From Calothrix sp. PCC 7716 (lineage in GTDB: Bacteria > Cyanobacteriota > Cyanobacteriia > Cyanobacteriales > Nostocaceae): a stretch of DNA of 64,000 nt. Positions 8,732 through 17,763 of this stretch are shown piece by piece; position 1 is the stretch's first letter, and the number at the start of each line of letters is the position of its first letter. A program made the position numbers and the translations under genes. The notes below the pieces were generated by a model that saw only the letters and a list, made by a program, of their open reading frames with translations, was not told the origin of the DNA and ran no database searches. The DNA lies in contig NZ_AP025018.1 in the NCBI RefSeq assembly GCF_019977735.1, positions 4,154,001 through 4,218,000 on the forward strand. The letters run 5' to 3'.

Positions 8732-8986
8732 TATGCTGTTTTCAAATCGTTCAAAAAGCTTCTCAACAGAATCTCCTCGCGCTTCAAGTTCAGCGAGCGT
8801 TTTCTGACCTTATCGATAGTTAATGTAAGGATATTTAATGATTAGCCAAATATATAATGATAATTTATATGACTTTAGTCATAACTTTTCATGACTTTTG
8901 ATAAATAATTACAACTGTGCAACTGTTTAAATTATAGTTAGGTCATCAAGACAATACTAAGGCACTATAATCCAGGGTAAATAGTT

Positions 8987-10684
8987 ATGTCTAATCAAAC
9001 TGAAATAAATACGTCTGCAAATTTTTTAGACCCGAACCAATTTCAGCAAACACTGACGGGAAGTCGAAACAATGATTACCTCTATGGTAATAATAAGAAC
9101 GACTACATCAATGGCGGACTGGGTAGTGATTATCTGTGGGGAAGGTCTGGTAATGATTTACTTATCGGTGGCGCCGGGGATGATTACTTAGTTGGTGGCG
9201 TCAATAATGACATATTAAAAGGCAGTTCAGGAAACGATGTTCTTTGGGGTGATAAAGGTAACGACCGTCTTGAAGGTGGTATCGGTAAAGATACACTTTT
9301 CGGAGGTTCAGGTAATGACATTGCTATTGACGCAGATGGAGGTGACCGCATTACAGGAGGTAGGGGGAACGATGAATTTTCTATTGGTAATGGGCAACTA
9401 GGAAGCACTGTAATAACAGATTTTAAAATTGGTATTGACCAAGTGAAATTCCAAGAATTAGGTATAACCTACGATAAGCTCAGTATTAAAGATATTCAAC
9501 AAGGAACTGCTATTAGTTTCCAAGGTCGAGAAATCGTTACTTTACTTGGTATCAAAACCAAAGATATCAAGCCCGACCAATTTATCTTTGGCAAAGCTGA
9601 ATTAGCTGGCGAATTAAAGTCCGCAATTGACCAAGTAATTAATACTACAGGAGTTCCTGGCGCCAGTGTTGCAGTAACAACAACTGATGGCTCAACATGG
9701 TTAGGTGTTGGAGGTTTATCTAATATTGCAGAAGTAACCCCAATGCAAACGGATGACCGCTTTTACATTGGCAGTGTTACTAAACCAATGGTATCAACGG
9801 TAGTATTGCAGTTATTGCAAGAAGGAACTTTGAATTTAGAAGATACCGTAAGTAAGTGGTTGCCAGACCTTGCTCGGCTAATTCCCAATAGCGATAGAAT
9901 TACCGTTCGCCAATTATTGAATCACACAAGTGGTGTTAAAGATTACCTTGCTGCTGGTTTGACACAGGATTTGCTCAACAATCCCGCTTTGGGATTTCAA
10001 CCCTGGACAGTCGAAGAAATACTTACTACATATGTAGCAGGTAAACCAGCAGACTTTAACCCTGGCGAACAATTTAACTATAGCAATACAGGGTATCGAC
10101 TGCTGGGAGAAATTATCGAAACAGCTACTAATACAACCCTCTCCCAGCAGCTACAAGAGCGTATATTTAAGCCTTTGGGGATGACTAACACATTCTATGA
10201 TAGAAGCGAGCGCATCAAGGGCGATATCACCCACGGCTATGTGGATTTTAATAATGATGGCAAAATAGATTTTACCAATGACCTCGACACCAGAAATGCT
10301 AATTTACTTGATATTGCAGGTTCTGCTGGTGCTGTAATTTCCACATCGGCAGATGTTAGTCGGTTTATTCAAGGTTTAACAGGGGGTGAATTACTGACTC
10401 CCCAAGCTTTCCAACAAATGCGAAATGATAACTATCCAGAAATTCCTTATGGGAGAGGACTTTTATCCACCACCCTATCTGACGGAACAGAAGTTGTTGG
10501 ACATAGCGGTGGAACTCCTGGTTGGAATACCTGGATGCTTTCTTATCCTCAAGTTGGCGCCACAGCAGTTGTCTTAACGAATGGTGTACTAGAGGTCAAC
10601 CCGAATGTGCTTTTGACCAAAAAAGTTGTTGAGACCTTATCCCAACGATATCCTTTTGACAATGACCCCAGAGGAAATGCCTAA
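8987..10684 (+). CDS. RTX calcium-binding repeat / serine beta-lactamase-like hydrolase fusion
   Basis: A 565-residue fusion. Residues 25-135 hold about ten GGxGxDxLx nonapeptides (GGLGSDYLW, GGAGDDYLV, GGSGNDIAI), which bind calcium outside the cell. Residues 136-202 (TVITDFKIGIDQVKF, IKPDQFIFG) are the domain that usually follows RTX repeats in cyanobacteria. Residues 205-555 are a class C beta-lactamase/D-alanyl-D-alanine peptidase fold with S263-V-T-K266, Y365-S-N367 and H506-S-G-G509 all present, so it should be an active serine hydrolase or esterase. No Sec signal is seen; RTX proteins are usually exported by type I secretion, but here the repeats are N-terminal, which is unusual. Substrate unknown. 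Confidence 0.88.
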   Translation: MSNQTEINTSANFLDPNQFQQTLTGSRNNDYLYGNNKNDYINGGLGSDYLWGRSGNDLLIGGAGDDYLVGGVNNDILKGSSGNDVLWGDKGNDRLEGGIGKDTLFGGSGNDIAIDADGGDRITGGRGNDEFSIGNGQLGSTVITDFKIGIDQVKFQELGITYDKLSIKDIQQGTAISFQGREIVTLLGIKTKDIKPDQFIFGKAELAGELKSAIDQVINTTGVPGASVAVTTTDGSTWLGVGGLSNIAEVTPMQTDDRFYIGSVTKPMVSTVVLQLLQEGTLNLEDTVSKWLPDLARLIPNSDRITVRQLLNHTSGVKDYLAAGLTQDLLNNPALGFQPWTVEEILTTYVAGKPADFNPGEQFNYSNTGYRLLGEIIETATNTTLSQQLQERIFKPLGMTNTFYDRSERIKGDITHGYVDFNNDGKIDFTNDLDTRNANLLDIAGSAGAVISTSADVSRFIQGLTGGELLTPQAFQQMRNDNYPEIPYGRGLLSTTLSDGTEVVGHSGGTPGWNTWMLSYPQVGATAVVLTNGVLEVNPNVLLTKKVVETLSQRYPFDNDPRGNA

Positions 10685-10795
10685 AAAGTTGAAGAATGTA
10701 AAAAATTCACACATGAAGCAAGGTGGCGATTATGGATAGCAGCGCTTACAGCAAATTAACAGAACCAGAGCAAGAAATTTTACAATATGCCTAAC

Positions 10796-12433
10796 CTACG
10801 AGTTTTGCGAGTTTCTGATTACTTGTATTAAGCTATACCCTTTTACTTTACCAATTACGCGGTATTGTACATGTGAATTTGAAGATTCATTAATTTGACT
10901 TTCTTCAACCCAAGCATAATTATTTACTGGTACTTCTCTAAGCGTATCAACTCTTGCTGCTATACTTTTAGTATAAAAATTAATGAGAACTCCTGCTTTA
11001 TCACCAACATCAACTAAGTGAATGGGAGATGATTTAATTATTGGCGCCACTTTTTCGCTTTCAATAAATTTACGGAACTTTGGGTTATAGTCATTAAAGG
11101 CGCCATTATATCCCAGTACTGCTAAACCTAGCCAAACTGGTACTAGCCAACCTGCTAACCAGCAGTTGAAGAATACTTGCTTATTATTAAAACGGTGACG
11201 CTGTATCCATAGAATCGGTAAAGTAAACCATCCGGCGCCTAATACTAGAATTACATTTGTATATTTATGGATTTCTGAATTACCTATAGATAACGCAATT
11301 ACACCTGCAAATAGTAATAAAATACTAACAACGCTAACGCCATAACTTAAATAACGGAGAATTGGTGTTTTTCGATGGGTAAGTGCATCGAGTCCAACAG
11401 CAGCAAGTAAGGCAATAAATGGATAAAGACAAAGACTATAGTGTGATAAGCGAGTTGAAATAACGCTGAGTTCGATAAATAAAATTACTGGGAAACCAAC
11501 TAATATTGATTTATATTTAGCTTGCGGGCGCCGAATAATTATAAACAAACCAAGCAGAGCAAAGAAGAACCAAGGAAAAGATTTAAGCGGAACATTCCAT
11601 ATATAGAAAATAATTCCATTTCCATGTCGTTCTATTGAACCAACTTGAAAGACAAAATCTAATAGCTGTAAAAAACTTCCGGTACCGTAATGCGAATAAC
11701 TAAGCCAAAGCCAAATAAAAGTGGGAATTAAGCCAACTATAAAGCCTACATAGAAATATAGATTATTTAACAAACGATGGCGCGTATGAAGGGAAATAAA
11801 AAAGGGGAACAAAGCCACAATAGGTAAAATAATCATGAAACTGCGGATTAGTAAACCTAAACCAAAACAGAATCCACTCAAAAAGCATAAAATATTATAG
11901 TATGTAAAGAATCGTTTAGAATATTGCTTAGGATATAGCTCTGCTTTTAATAAAAGTAAGATTCCCGAAAGAACTAAAAAAATCATTGTGACATCGGGAG
12001 TTCCCAAACGACAATATTGTAACCAAAGGAATTCTACGCTAAATATAGCAGCAGCCAGCCATGCTATTTTTCTGTCTAATATAATTTTGCCTATTTCATA
12101 TAAAATAAATATAGAGAGAGTGCCTAAAATCATGCTAGGGAGACGAACACTCAACTCGTTTACACCGAATAACTTGTAAAAAAGTGCAATTATCCAGTAA
12201 ATGCCGGGTGTTTTATGATGCGGACTATTCCAAGGATGTATCCATTCGCCAGAGTCGTACATGAGACGCGCGCGAGTTGCGTAAAGTCCTTCATCATGAG
12301 CCATCAAGCTGTTATTGCCAGAACTAAATAGTAATAAAGGTAGTATCAAAAATAACAAACTCACATGCGAAAATACTTGTGAGTATTGAAATTTTAACCA
12401 AAGGGAATGAATATTTTTTTCTAGGTGCAACAT
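10796..12433 (-). CDS. GT39/ArnT-like membrane glycosyltransferase
   Basis: About 545 residues from the ATG at 12433; the upstream extension to 12520 runs through a palindromic repeat and is unlikely. After a first membrane segment comes AHDEGLYATRARLMYDSGEW, the loop with the acidic pair typical of the dolichyl-phosphate-mannose/ArnT glycosyltransferase family, then about ten to twelve membrane segments and a soluble C-terminal domain facing the periplasm. Such enzymes transfer a sugar from a polyprenyl phosphate to lipid, protein or glycan on the outer face of the inner membrane. Acceptor and sugar cannot be told. It stands alone. Confidence 0.85.
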   Translation of the reverse strand: MLHLEKNIHSLWLKFQYSQVFSHVSLLFLILPLLLFSSGNNSLMAHDEGLYATRARLMYDSGEWIHPWNSPHHKTPGIYWIIALFYKLFGVNELSVRLPSMILGTLSIFILYEIGKIILDRKIAWLAAAIFSVEFLWLQYCRLGTPDVTMIFLVLSGILLLLKAELYPKQYSKRFFTYYNILCFLSGFCFGLGLLIRSFMIILPIVALFPFFISLHTRHRLLNNLYFYVGFIVGLIPTFIWLWLSYSHYGTGSFLQLLDFVFQVGSIERHGNGIIFYIWNVPLKSFPWFFFALLGLFIIIRRPQAKYKSILVGFPVILFIELSVISTRLSHYSLCLYPFIALLAAVGLDALTHRKTPILRYLSYGVSVVSILLLFAGVIALSIGNSEIHKYTNVILVLGAGWFTLPILWIQRHRFNNKQVFFNCWLAGWLVPVWLGLAVLGYNGAFNDYNPKFRKFIESEKVAPIIKSSPIHLVDVGDKAGVLINFYTKSIAARVDTLREVPVNNYAWVEESQINESSNSHVQYRVIGKVKGYSLIQVIRNSQNS

Positions 12434-12468
12434 GAAAGGATTGTATGCGAAAAATTGAATTGACACAC

Positions 12469-12536
12469 AAGAAACCGGGTTATTCAGCAAAATCGTTGTT
12501 TCATTGCAAGATATTAACAAACAAACCCGGTTTCTA
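12469..12536. repeat. Composite GAAACCGGG palindrome repeat
   Basis: GAAACCGGGT at 12471-12480 and AAACCCGGTTTC at 12523-12534 face each other around a spacer that includes GCAAGATATTAACAA. The same layout with a nearly identical spacer (CAAGATATTGACAA) occurs at 17911-17976, so this is one copy of a 65-70 bp dispersed unit. It lies just upstream of the glycosyltransferase start. Confidence 0.7.
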
Positions 12537-12691
12537 ACAGGTTTATTTGCTTGTCTTTTTTAATTGTGTTTTTTAAAATATATGAGGTACTAAAACGTAT
12601 CATACACATTTAATTGTGAGAAAAGACAATATCATATTTTTGCTTTTTTGCCAAAGAAATCTTGAAAACGTAAACGAAACCTAAGATATTT

Positions 12692-13345
12692 ATGCTCCTT
12701 AGACCAAATCAACGTACTAAGCTAGACGACAGTAACGATAAATTGTTCTATTCTGAACCACGCTTTGTCACCCATGTAGACGAAGGCTTTATTCAACAGC
12801 TTACAGATTTGTATCGCCAACTGTTAAAACCGAATACGCGCATTCTTGACATGATGAGTAGTTGGGTTTCGCATCTACCAGAAGAAATAGAATTTTCTCA
12901 TGTCGAGGGACATGGACTTAATGAAAAAGAACTCGCACGAAACCCCAGGTTGAACCACTATTTCGTTCAAAACCTGAATGAAAACCCAAAGTTACCGTTG
13001 CTTGACCAAGATTTTGACGCCGTTATCAACTGTGTCTCTGTACAATACATACAGTATCCAGAAGCAGTATTTTCAGAAATCCACAGAATTTTAAAACCTG
13101 GTGGCGTAGCAATATTTAGCTTTTCTAACCGCATGTTCTTCCAAAAAGCCATTGAAGCTTGGCGTGAAAATTCCGAGAAAGGCCGAGTTGAATTAGTCAA
13201 AAGCTACTTTAATAGTGTACCTGGCTTTACTTCTCCCGAAGTTATCGCCCGCCAATCCCAAGTTCCAAATTTACTACAATGGTTAGGCGCCGGTGGTGGT
13301 GACCCCTTTTACGCTGTAGTCGCTTATAAGAATAGTGCTGAGTAG
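12692..13345 (+). CDS. SAM-dependent methyltransferase, type 11
   Basis: A 217-residue methyltransferase-like protein. ILDMMSSWVSHLP is in the motif I position (unusual, since the GxGxG loop is replaced by DMMSSW), VEGHGLNEKEL motif II, LPLLDQDFDAVINCVSVQYI motif IV and EIHRILKPGGVAIFSFSN the post-IV signature of Methyltransf_11. The altered glycine loop is a known feature of a cyanobacterial group of these proteins. The target is unknown. Transcription may end in the heptamer repeat array just downstream. Confidence 0.8.
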   Translation: MLLRPNQRTKLDDSNDKLFYSEPRFVTHVDEGFIQQLTDLYRQLLKPNTRILDMMSSWVSHLPEEIEFSHVEGHGLNEKELARNPRLNHYFVQNLNENPKLPLLDQDFDAVINCVSVQYIQYPEAVFSEIHRILKPGGVAIFSFSNRMFFQKAIEAWRENSEKGRVELVKSYFNSVPGFTSPEVIARQSQVPNLLQWLGAGGGDPFYAVVAYKNSAE

Positions 13346-13472
13346 AAAGTGCTGAGTGCTGAGTGAAGTTAGGAGTTAGGAGTTAGGAGTTAGGAGTTCA
13401 GAATAAAAACTCAGCACTCAGCACTCATCACTCAGCACTCAGCACTCATCACTCAGCACTCAGCACTCATCA
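13346..13472. repeat. Heptameric tandem repeats (TTAGGAG and CTCAGCA)
   Basis: After the stop come GTGCTGAGTGCTGAGTG, four tandem TTAGGAG units, and then alternating CTCAGCA and CTCATCA units. The first and last parts are complementary, so the array can fold into a long hairpin that could end transcription from the left. Related CTCAGCA heptamers lie at 43054-43131 (inside a gene) and 54304-54352. Confidence 0.85.
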
Positions 13473-13572
13473 CTATTGTTTATATTTTCATGACATTAGC
13501 CACCATTAAGGTTAAATTCGAGGTAAAGCTTTAGTGACATCCGCTTTATGTGCAGTTCAAGGAGATAATACA

Positions 13573-14085
13573 ATGTCTTTTCCCCGTATACGTAGAATAT
13601 TAGCAGCCTTATTGCTATCTGTGATATTGATAACATCCACAACTGCTTGTGCAACAAAGCCGCCCGGAAGATTTGATGCCGTACAGCAAGAAAGCAGTCA
13701 AAAGCGTAGCGGTCAAGCCGTTGCGAAGAATGCGACTCAAGGTAGCGAATTTAACAAACTTTTCCCTTCAGATGGCGGTGGTTTTGACGTAGTATTCACT
13801 CAAGAGAAAAAAGGTTTCGCAGAAGCGAATTTAAAAGAAGGCGGTAAAGTAGTAGCACAATTAGCAATTTCCGATACTACCAGCACACCCGCAACTGCTG
13901 CTGGCTATAAGACTAGTACAAAACAGGTTGGTGGATATCCTGCAAAAACTTTGGGTAAAACTAAAACATCGATTTTAGTTGGTAAGTACCAAGTTTCTGC
14001 CATATCCAAAGACCCATCGTTTACCGAAACCGACAGAGAAGCTTGGCTTCAGAAATTTAACCTTACAAGGTTGTCAAAACTGTAA
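13573..14085 (+). CDS. Lipoprotein of unknown function
   Basis: A 170-residue protein from the ATG at 13573, chosen because AAGGAG lies at the right distance; an upstream start at 13534 has none. Residues 1-27 are a lipoprotein signal (RIRRILAALLLSVILI, then STTAC with Cys as the lipid site). The mature domain (GSEFNKLFPSDGGGFDVVFTQEKKGFAEA, YPAKTLGKTKTSILVGKYQV) is a small beta-rich fold seen in cyanobacterial lipoproteins of unknown role. The next gene follows after 58 bp on the same strand. Confidence 0.7.
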   Translation: MSFPRIRRILAALLLSVILITSTTACATKPPGRFDAVQQESSQKRSGQAVAKNATQGSEFNKLFPSDGGGFDVVFTQEKKGFAEANLKEGGKVVAQLAISDTTSTPATAAGYKTSTKQVGGYPAKTLGKTKTSILVGKYQVSAISKDPSFTETDREAWLQKFNLTRLSKL

Positions 14086-14143
14086 TAATTTGCCTCTCCA
14101 TTGACGACGCAATAAGTTAAACGTACTCTAAACGGGATTAATA

Positions 14144-15031
14144 ATGAGTAAACCAATTCAAGATTTAGTTGACCAGTTACCAACTGGTGGCTTGACAATT
14201 TCAATGTTAAATGCATTAGATTTTGCGGCGCCAGGTCAGTGGCAAAACATAACCGGTTTTGTCAACACAATTCAGCATGTTACAGGGGAAACAGACGACG
14301 ATGTAGTTCAGCAGATTGGCGAACGCGCGATATATTTATATAACGACCGTTCACAAGGATACCAAACTGCGATGTGGCTGTATCAAACTGTTGATGGTAC
14401 AGATAAAGCACTAGGCGCCGCAGCGTTAGCGAATAAAGTTGGCGAAACATTTTCGTTTTTGGGTTTTCTCGATAAAGTCACACCCAAACCCGACAAAGCT
14501 CAAACAATCGATTTATCTTTAAAACTTGTAACTGAGTTAGTTGCATTTTGCCAAATCAACGGTATTCCTGGTGATAGCATTGGTGACTTCGTAGCTGCAC
14601 TAGGAGAATATAGCGGTGAGTCATCTATCCGCATGGCAGCTTTGGTTTGCGTCGATGCTTTACTACCTTTAGGCCCCGACTTTATTCAGAAGGTAACATC
14701 GAGTCTTGGGGCAATGACACCGCAAGACTTAGAGCAAAACTCGACTTTCAACAACATCAAAGATACTATTCCTGGTCAAAGTTCAGGAGGTAAACTTGAT
14801 TTTATTGGTCAAAGCTTTGACTCAGTAAAAGGCTGGATGAGTGACTTAGTTGTTTCTCGTGGTCTAACACCTCAAAAGGTTTTAAACAACCTCAACAGCT
14901 TCATGCAAATTGCAGACGATAAGTTAGATTACGTCGCAGCGTTTATCGATGTGTCCACAAATTATTATGAACACACTGGTACACAAACTCTAGCACGGCG
15001 CCTTATTGAACGCGCATTTGCAGAACTGTAA
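14144..15031 (+). CDS. Conserved helical protein of unknown function
   Basis: A 295-residue protein, mainly helical, with no signal peptide and no membrane segment. I recognise it as cyanobacterial in style but cannot name a family. Visible features: a Gly/Asp-rich start (DQLPTGGLTISMLNALDF), two GExxxFLGFLDKV-like helices, and a Ser/Gly linker (PGQSSGGKLDF) near residue 212 separating two helical halves. It lies 58 bp behind the lipoprotein gene and ends at a strong hairpin, so the two may be cotranscribed. Confidence 0.6.
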   Translation: MSKPIQDLVDQLPTGGLTISMLNALDFAAPGQWQNITGFVNTIQHVTGETDDDVVQQIGERAIYLYNDRSQGYQTAMWLYQTVDGTDKALGAAALANKVGETFSFLGFLDKVTPKPDKAQTIDLSLKLVTELVAFCQINGIPGDSIGDFVAALGEYSGESSIRMAALVCVDALLPLGPDFIQKVTSSLGAMTPQDLEQNSTFNNIKDTIPGQSSGGKLDFIGQSFDSVKGWMSDLVVSRGLTPQKVLNNLNSFMQIADDKLDYVAAFIDVSTNYYEHTGTQTLARRLIERAFAEL

Positions 15032-15045
15032 TATGTAGAAACCCA

Positions 15046-15080
15046 GAAACCTGGTTTCTTCAAGAAACCAGGTTTCTTTT
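15046..15080. terminator. Bidirectional terminator hairpin
   Basis: GAAACCTGGTTTCTT (15046-15060), one base, and its perfect complement (15062-15076) followed by TTTT. The 15-bp stem lies between two convergent genes and probably ends both. It is built from the same GAAACC palindrome family as the dispersed repeats, so a repeat has been used as terminator. Confidence 0.8.
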
Positions 15081-15843
15081 AAGGTAACTTTAAATTAGAA
15101 GTAATTTCGCTCAAAAACGGCTCAAACACTGCCAAATTTTCGTACTTCTCAAATTTTGCGCTATCAGAAGCAGGGTTATACGCTGTATTAATTACATATA
15201 GTGAATTTCCATCGAATGCTACATATTTAAGATGTTGCTCACTAACTCCACCTTCGCGTTTAAGACTAGTGAAACCGTAGCGTACACCTTGGAGTTGTCC
15301 AATATTCATGAGTTGCGGTGGATAACCTGAAAAATTAACTTTATTTTTGTAACTTTTTTGACGCTTTTTAGAATTAACTGCGTATTCGTCTGTAACCCAA
15401 GCATTGAGCGCTTCTTTTATTTTGCCTTTGTAATTGGGATTTTGATAGTCAATTTTAGCATCAGCAGGAATACCCGCATTAATCAGCATTTTTTGAAACT
15501 TCGGTTGTTGAGAAAGTGGGTAAATTTCCATTTTGACGGAACCCAAGTTTTTACCATTAGAGGAAATGCATAATAATGGTGCGTCCCCCTTACATGGCGC
15601 AACATTCCAACCGACAGGCGCCGTTTTTGTTCTCAAGACATTGTTCCAAACGTTAGTAGACGCTTGGGATGGTTGTGTTGTTACAGCAGATGCAGGAGAA
15701 GCTGTTACAGTTGGCGTTATGCTAGACGGTGTTGGTTGCGGTCGTACATTGTTATCATTACTTGTATTTTTAAATACCGATTTCAATATGAATGGTGATA
15801 GCGCAAGTAAAATAAGACCGATTAATAGATGATAGACTCGCAA
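15079..15843 (-). CDS. Membrane-anchored exported protein of unknown function
   Basis: A 254-residue protein. Residues 4-24 form one hydrophobic anchor (HLLIGLILLALSPFILKSVF), residues 30-65 are a Pro/Thr/Ser/Ala-rich linker (PQPTPSSITPTVTASP), and the rest is a soluble domain with two nearby cysteines (APCKGDAPLLC) that may form a disulfide, so the domain is probably periplasmic. I do not recognise the fold. Confidence 0.6.
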   Translation of the reverse strand: MRVYHLLIGLILLALSPFILKSVFKNTSNDNNVRPQPTPSSITPTVTASPASAVTTQPSQASTNVWNNVLRTKTAPVGWNVAPCKGDAPLLCISSNGKNLGSVKMEIYPLSQQPKFQKMLINAGIPADAKIDYQNPNYKGKIKEALNAWVTDEYAVNSKKRQKSYKNKVNFSGYPPQLMNIGQLQGVRYGFTSLKREGGVSEQHLKYVAFDGNSLYVINTAYNPASDSAKFEKYENLAVFEPFLSEITSNLKLP

Positions 15844-15951
15844 AAATTTGCTCCTTCGCTGTTATGGTATCTGATTGTTAATTGCTGTGAACGTTTGTTG
15901 TATTTATAACACTGCAACATTAAATAAAGATACATAATAACCCACCCATAA

Positions 15952-15984
15952 AGAAACCGGGCTTCTTGTAAAAGCCCGGTTTCT
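15952..15984 (-). terminator. Terminator hairpin behind rpsU
   Basis: AGAAACCGGGCT (15952-15963) and AGCCCGGTTTCT (15973-15984) pair over 12 bp around a 9-nt loop, 19 bp past the rpsU stop on the minus strand, followed there by TTTA. Probably the transcript end of the rbp-rpsU unit. Confidence 0.65.
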
Positions 15985-16002
15985 ATTGGAGATGATATGC
16001 GC

Positions 16003-16197
16003 TTACTTAAAATGCTGGCGCATTCTGCGATTTTGCTTTCTGCGTGCAACAGCTTTACGCTTATGTTTTTGCAAGGGAGTCTCAAAGTGACGCTTGGTTC
16101 TAACATCTTGGAGAATACCCGCTTGCGAAACTTGACGCTTAAATCTCCGTAAAGCGGACTCTATTCCTTCATTTTCGCCTAAAACTACTTGCGTCAT
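16003..16197 (-). CDS. rpsU: Small ribosomal subunit protein bS21
   Basis: A 64-residue basic protein. [23 protein letters not shown] at the start and [20 protein letters not shown] near the end are diagnostic for bS21 of cyanobacteria, and the length is normal. It binds the 30S platform near the anti-Shine-Dalgarno region and helps initiation. It sits 136 bp behind an RRM RNA-binding protein gene on the same strand, an arrangement known from Anabaena, where cold raises both transcripts. A hairpin (16252-16289) lies in the gap. Confidence 0.95.
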   Translation of the reverse strand: MTQVVLGENEGIESALRRFKRQVSQAGILQDVRTKRHFETPLQKHKRKAVARRKQNRRMRQHFK

Positions 16198-16251
16198 TAG
16201 TACAACTCCTTATATTTGTGAATATTTTAACTCAAGTGTGAACAGTAAAAA

Positions 16252-16289
16252 CCAGCAGTTGAAGAGCGATGAAAGCTTATAACTGCTGG
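16252..16289 (-). promoter_or_regulatory. Hairpin in the rbp-rpsU intercistronic region
   Basis: CCAGCAGTT (16252-16260) and AACTGCTGG (16281-16289) form a 9-bp stem with a 20-nt loop between rbp and rpsU. No T-tract follows on the minus strand. It may set the ratio of the two products, as a processing site or partial attenuator; this role is inferred. Confidence 0.5.
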
Positions 16290-16333
16290 GGGAGTAATGA
16301 AATCAAAACTTGTGAAACCTTTGTGTTATAAGC

Positions 16334-16639
16334 TTAGTAACGACGACCACCACCTCGGTTGCCGCCACCCCAACCTTCGCGTGATGGGCTTCTTTCCTCG
16401 CGAGGTCTTGCTTTATTAACTTTTAAATCACGTCCCATCCATTCCGCTCCATCCAGAGCCTCGATTGCTGCATCTTCTTGCGAGCTGCTTTCCATCTCAA
16501 CAAATGCAAATCCGCGCATCCGACCTGTCTCACGGTCGGTGGGTACCTTGACACTACTGACTTTACCGTATTCTGCAAAAACACGCTTCAAATCATCTTC
16601 CGTAACTTGATAGGATAAGTTACCTACATAAATAGACAT
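16334..16639 (-). CDS. rbp: RNA-recognition-motif RNA-binding protein, glycine-rich C-terminus
   Basis: A 101-residue protein from the ATG at 16639 (four residues after an upstream ATG). It has one RRM: RNP2 IYVGNL at residues 3-8 and RNP1 RGFAFVEM at 42-49, followed by a short Arg/Gly tail (GWGGGNRGGGRRY). This is the cyanobacterial Rbp family, with members strongly induced by cold and acting as RNA chaperones; some also guide photosystem mRNA to thylakoids. The 5' side (16640-16913) is a long leader without a gene, in line with the cold-responsive leaders known for this family. Confidence 0.93.
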   Translation of the reverse strand: MSIYVGNLSYQVTEDDLKRVFAEYGKVSSVKVPTDRETGRMRGFAFVEMESSSQEDAAIEALDGAEWMGRDLKVNKARPREERSPSREGWGGGNRGGGRRY

Positions 16640-16913
16640 TGGGATCTCCAAAATCGGGACACGTAGAGAATTAGATTCGGAGAAACCGTTTTAAAAGCTA
16701 AAATGATTTTCACAACCGAATATAAATCTTAGATAGCCAGTATAGCAGATTATTCTAGCATGGTGGTCGGTTTTGAAGCAAACGTTAACCTTCGTATTCA
16801 AGGGTTTGACACGTTAATTGACGGCGCCTCAACCCGTCTGTACTATTACTGGTCTACACAATTATAGGGGCACTGAACGGCGCCCCTACGTGATTGAAAT
16901 ATGGTAATTATAA

Positions 16914-17723
16914 TTACGCTTCTTCCCAAAGTTTACGAACGTAGTCAGGTAGCCAACTAGCTATTTCCTGAATACGTTCTTGTGAAAGTTCTTCCTTGGT
17001 AGCAGAAAATACAGCCTTTACGACTTGTTCACGGTCTACTTCGTGCGAAAAACTGCTCTCGTTAGCAACCCGGAATAAGAAACGGTCGGAATCGATTTTA
17101 AAGATTCCGGGGCCTTGCCACGGTGGACGAACGCGACTCAGAAAGCCTACAATTGGATTTGTATCGTGCCATAAATCCGCTATTTCCATTTGCAGCGATT
17201 TATCTTCTGCTGGTAGTGCCTCTTTGTGCAGTTCTGCTTCAACTCGGTCAGCAGCTTCGGTTGTCATTAAGTCACGCATGACTCGGAAGACAACCTCGGT
17301 TACATCTCTAGCATCAAAAATATCTTCTAAACCACTTCTGAGCAACACTTTTTCTAAAAATGGCAAATCTTTAGAAGCGATATTAACTTCTGCCCCCCCT
17401 GATGCCTTTGATAACTCAGTTTCAATTTTATTAAGTAATTTGCGCCCTTTCTCAGTAATTTCGCCTCCCTCAAACCCTATTTTTTCTGGGTGCAAAATTT
17501 CTTCAGCTAATTTTTCTGGTTCTGCGTAAGCATTTCCAGAAAATTTAGCTTTGATAAAGTGATTTTGATTAAGATAATCTAAATGTCCTAAAAGGTCAGC
17601 TTCGGTGACATTTAACCCTGCTAAGTCAGCATCTTCAAATTTAACTTCATTCATTCCTTCCCCACTATCGCTAATTTTTTTTAGAATAGTGTAGGCAATA
17701 TCTTTCCGAATTGTAATCGGCAT
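16914..17723 (-). CDS. DUF2267-domain protein with N-terminal winged-helix-like part
   Basis: A 269-residue protein. Residues 1-95 look like a winged helix of the YjcQ type (AYTILKKISDSGEGMNEVKF, GHLDYLNQNHFIKA, EITEKGRKLL). Residues 110-190 carry the DUF2267 pattern (DARDVTEVVFRVMRDLMT followed by ADRVEAEL), a helical domain common in cyanobacteria and often linked to stress loci. Residues 190-269 have another DUF2267-like half (VDREQVVKAVFSATKEEL, IASWLPDYVRKLW). Function unknown. A dispersed GGTGGGCA palindrome lies just upstream at 17764-17780. Confidence 0.75.
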   Translation of the reverse strand: MPITIRKDIAYTILKKISDSGEGMNEVKFEDADLAGLNVTEADLLGHLDYLNQNHFIKAKFSGNAYAEPEKLAEEILHPEKIGFEGGEITEKGRKLLNKIETELSKASGGAEVNIASKDLPFLEKVLLRSGLEDIFDARDVTEVVFRVMRDLMTTEAADRVEAELHKEALPAEDKSLQMEIADLWHDTNPIVGFLSRVRPPWQGPGIFKIDSDRFLFRVANESSFSHEVDREQVVKAVFSATKEELSQERIQEIASWLPDYVRKLWEEA

Positions 17724-17763
17724 TCCACCCTCCGCAAATTATTTAATTAATACATAACCGTAG

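Noticed and set aside
9184-9408. Minus-strand frame rich in Pro and Ser
   Set aside because: It is the antisense shadow of the RTX repeats, where GGxGxD codons read as Pro/Ser in reverse.
10732-10794. 20-codon frame MDSSAYSKLTEPEQEILQYA
   Set aside because: Too short to judge; it might be the leftover of a gene behind the RTX hydrolase, but nothing around it supports that.
16334-16651. Start of the RRM protein at 16651
   Set aside because: The ATG at 16639 gives the MSIYVGNLSY start usual in the family.
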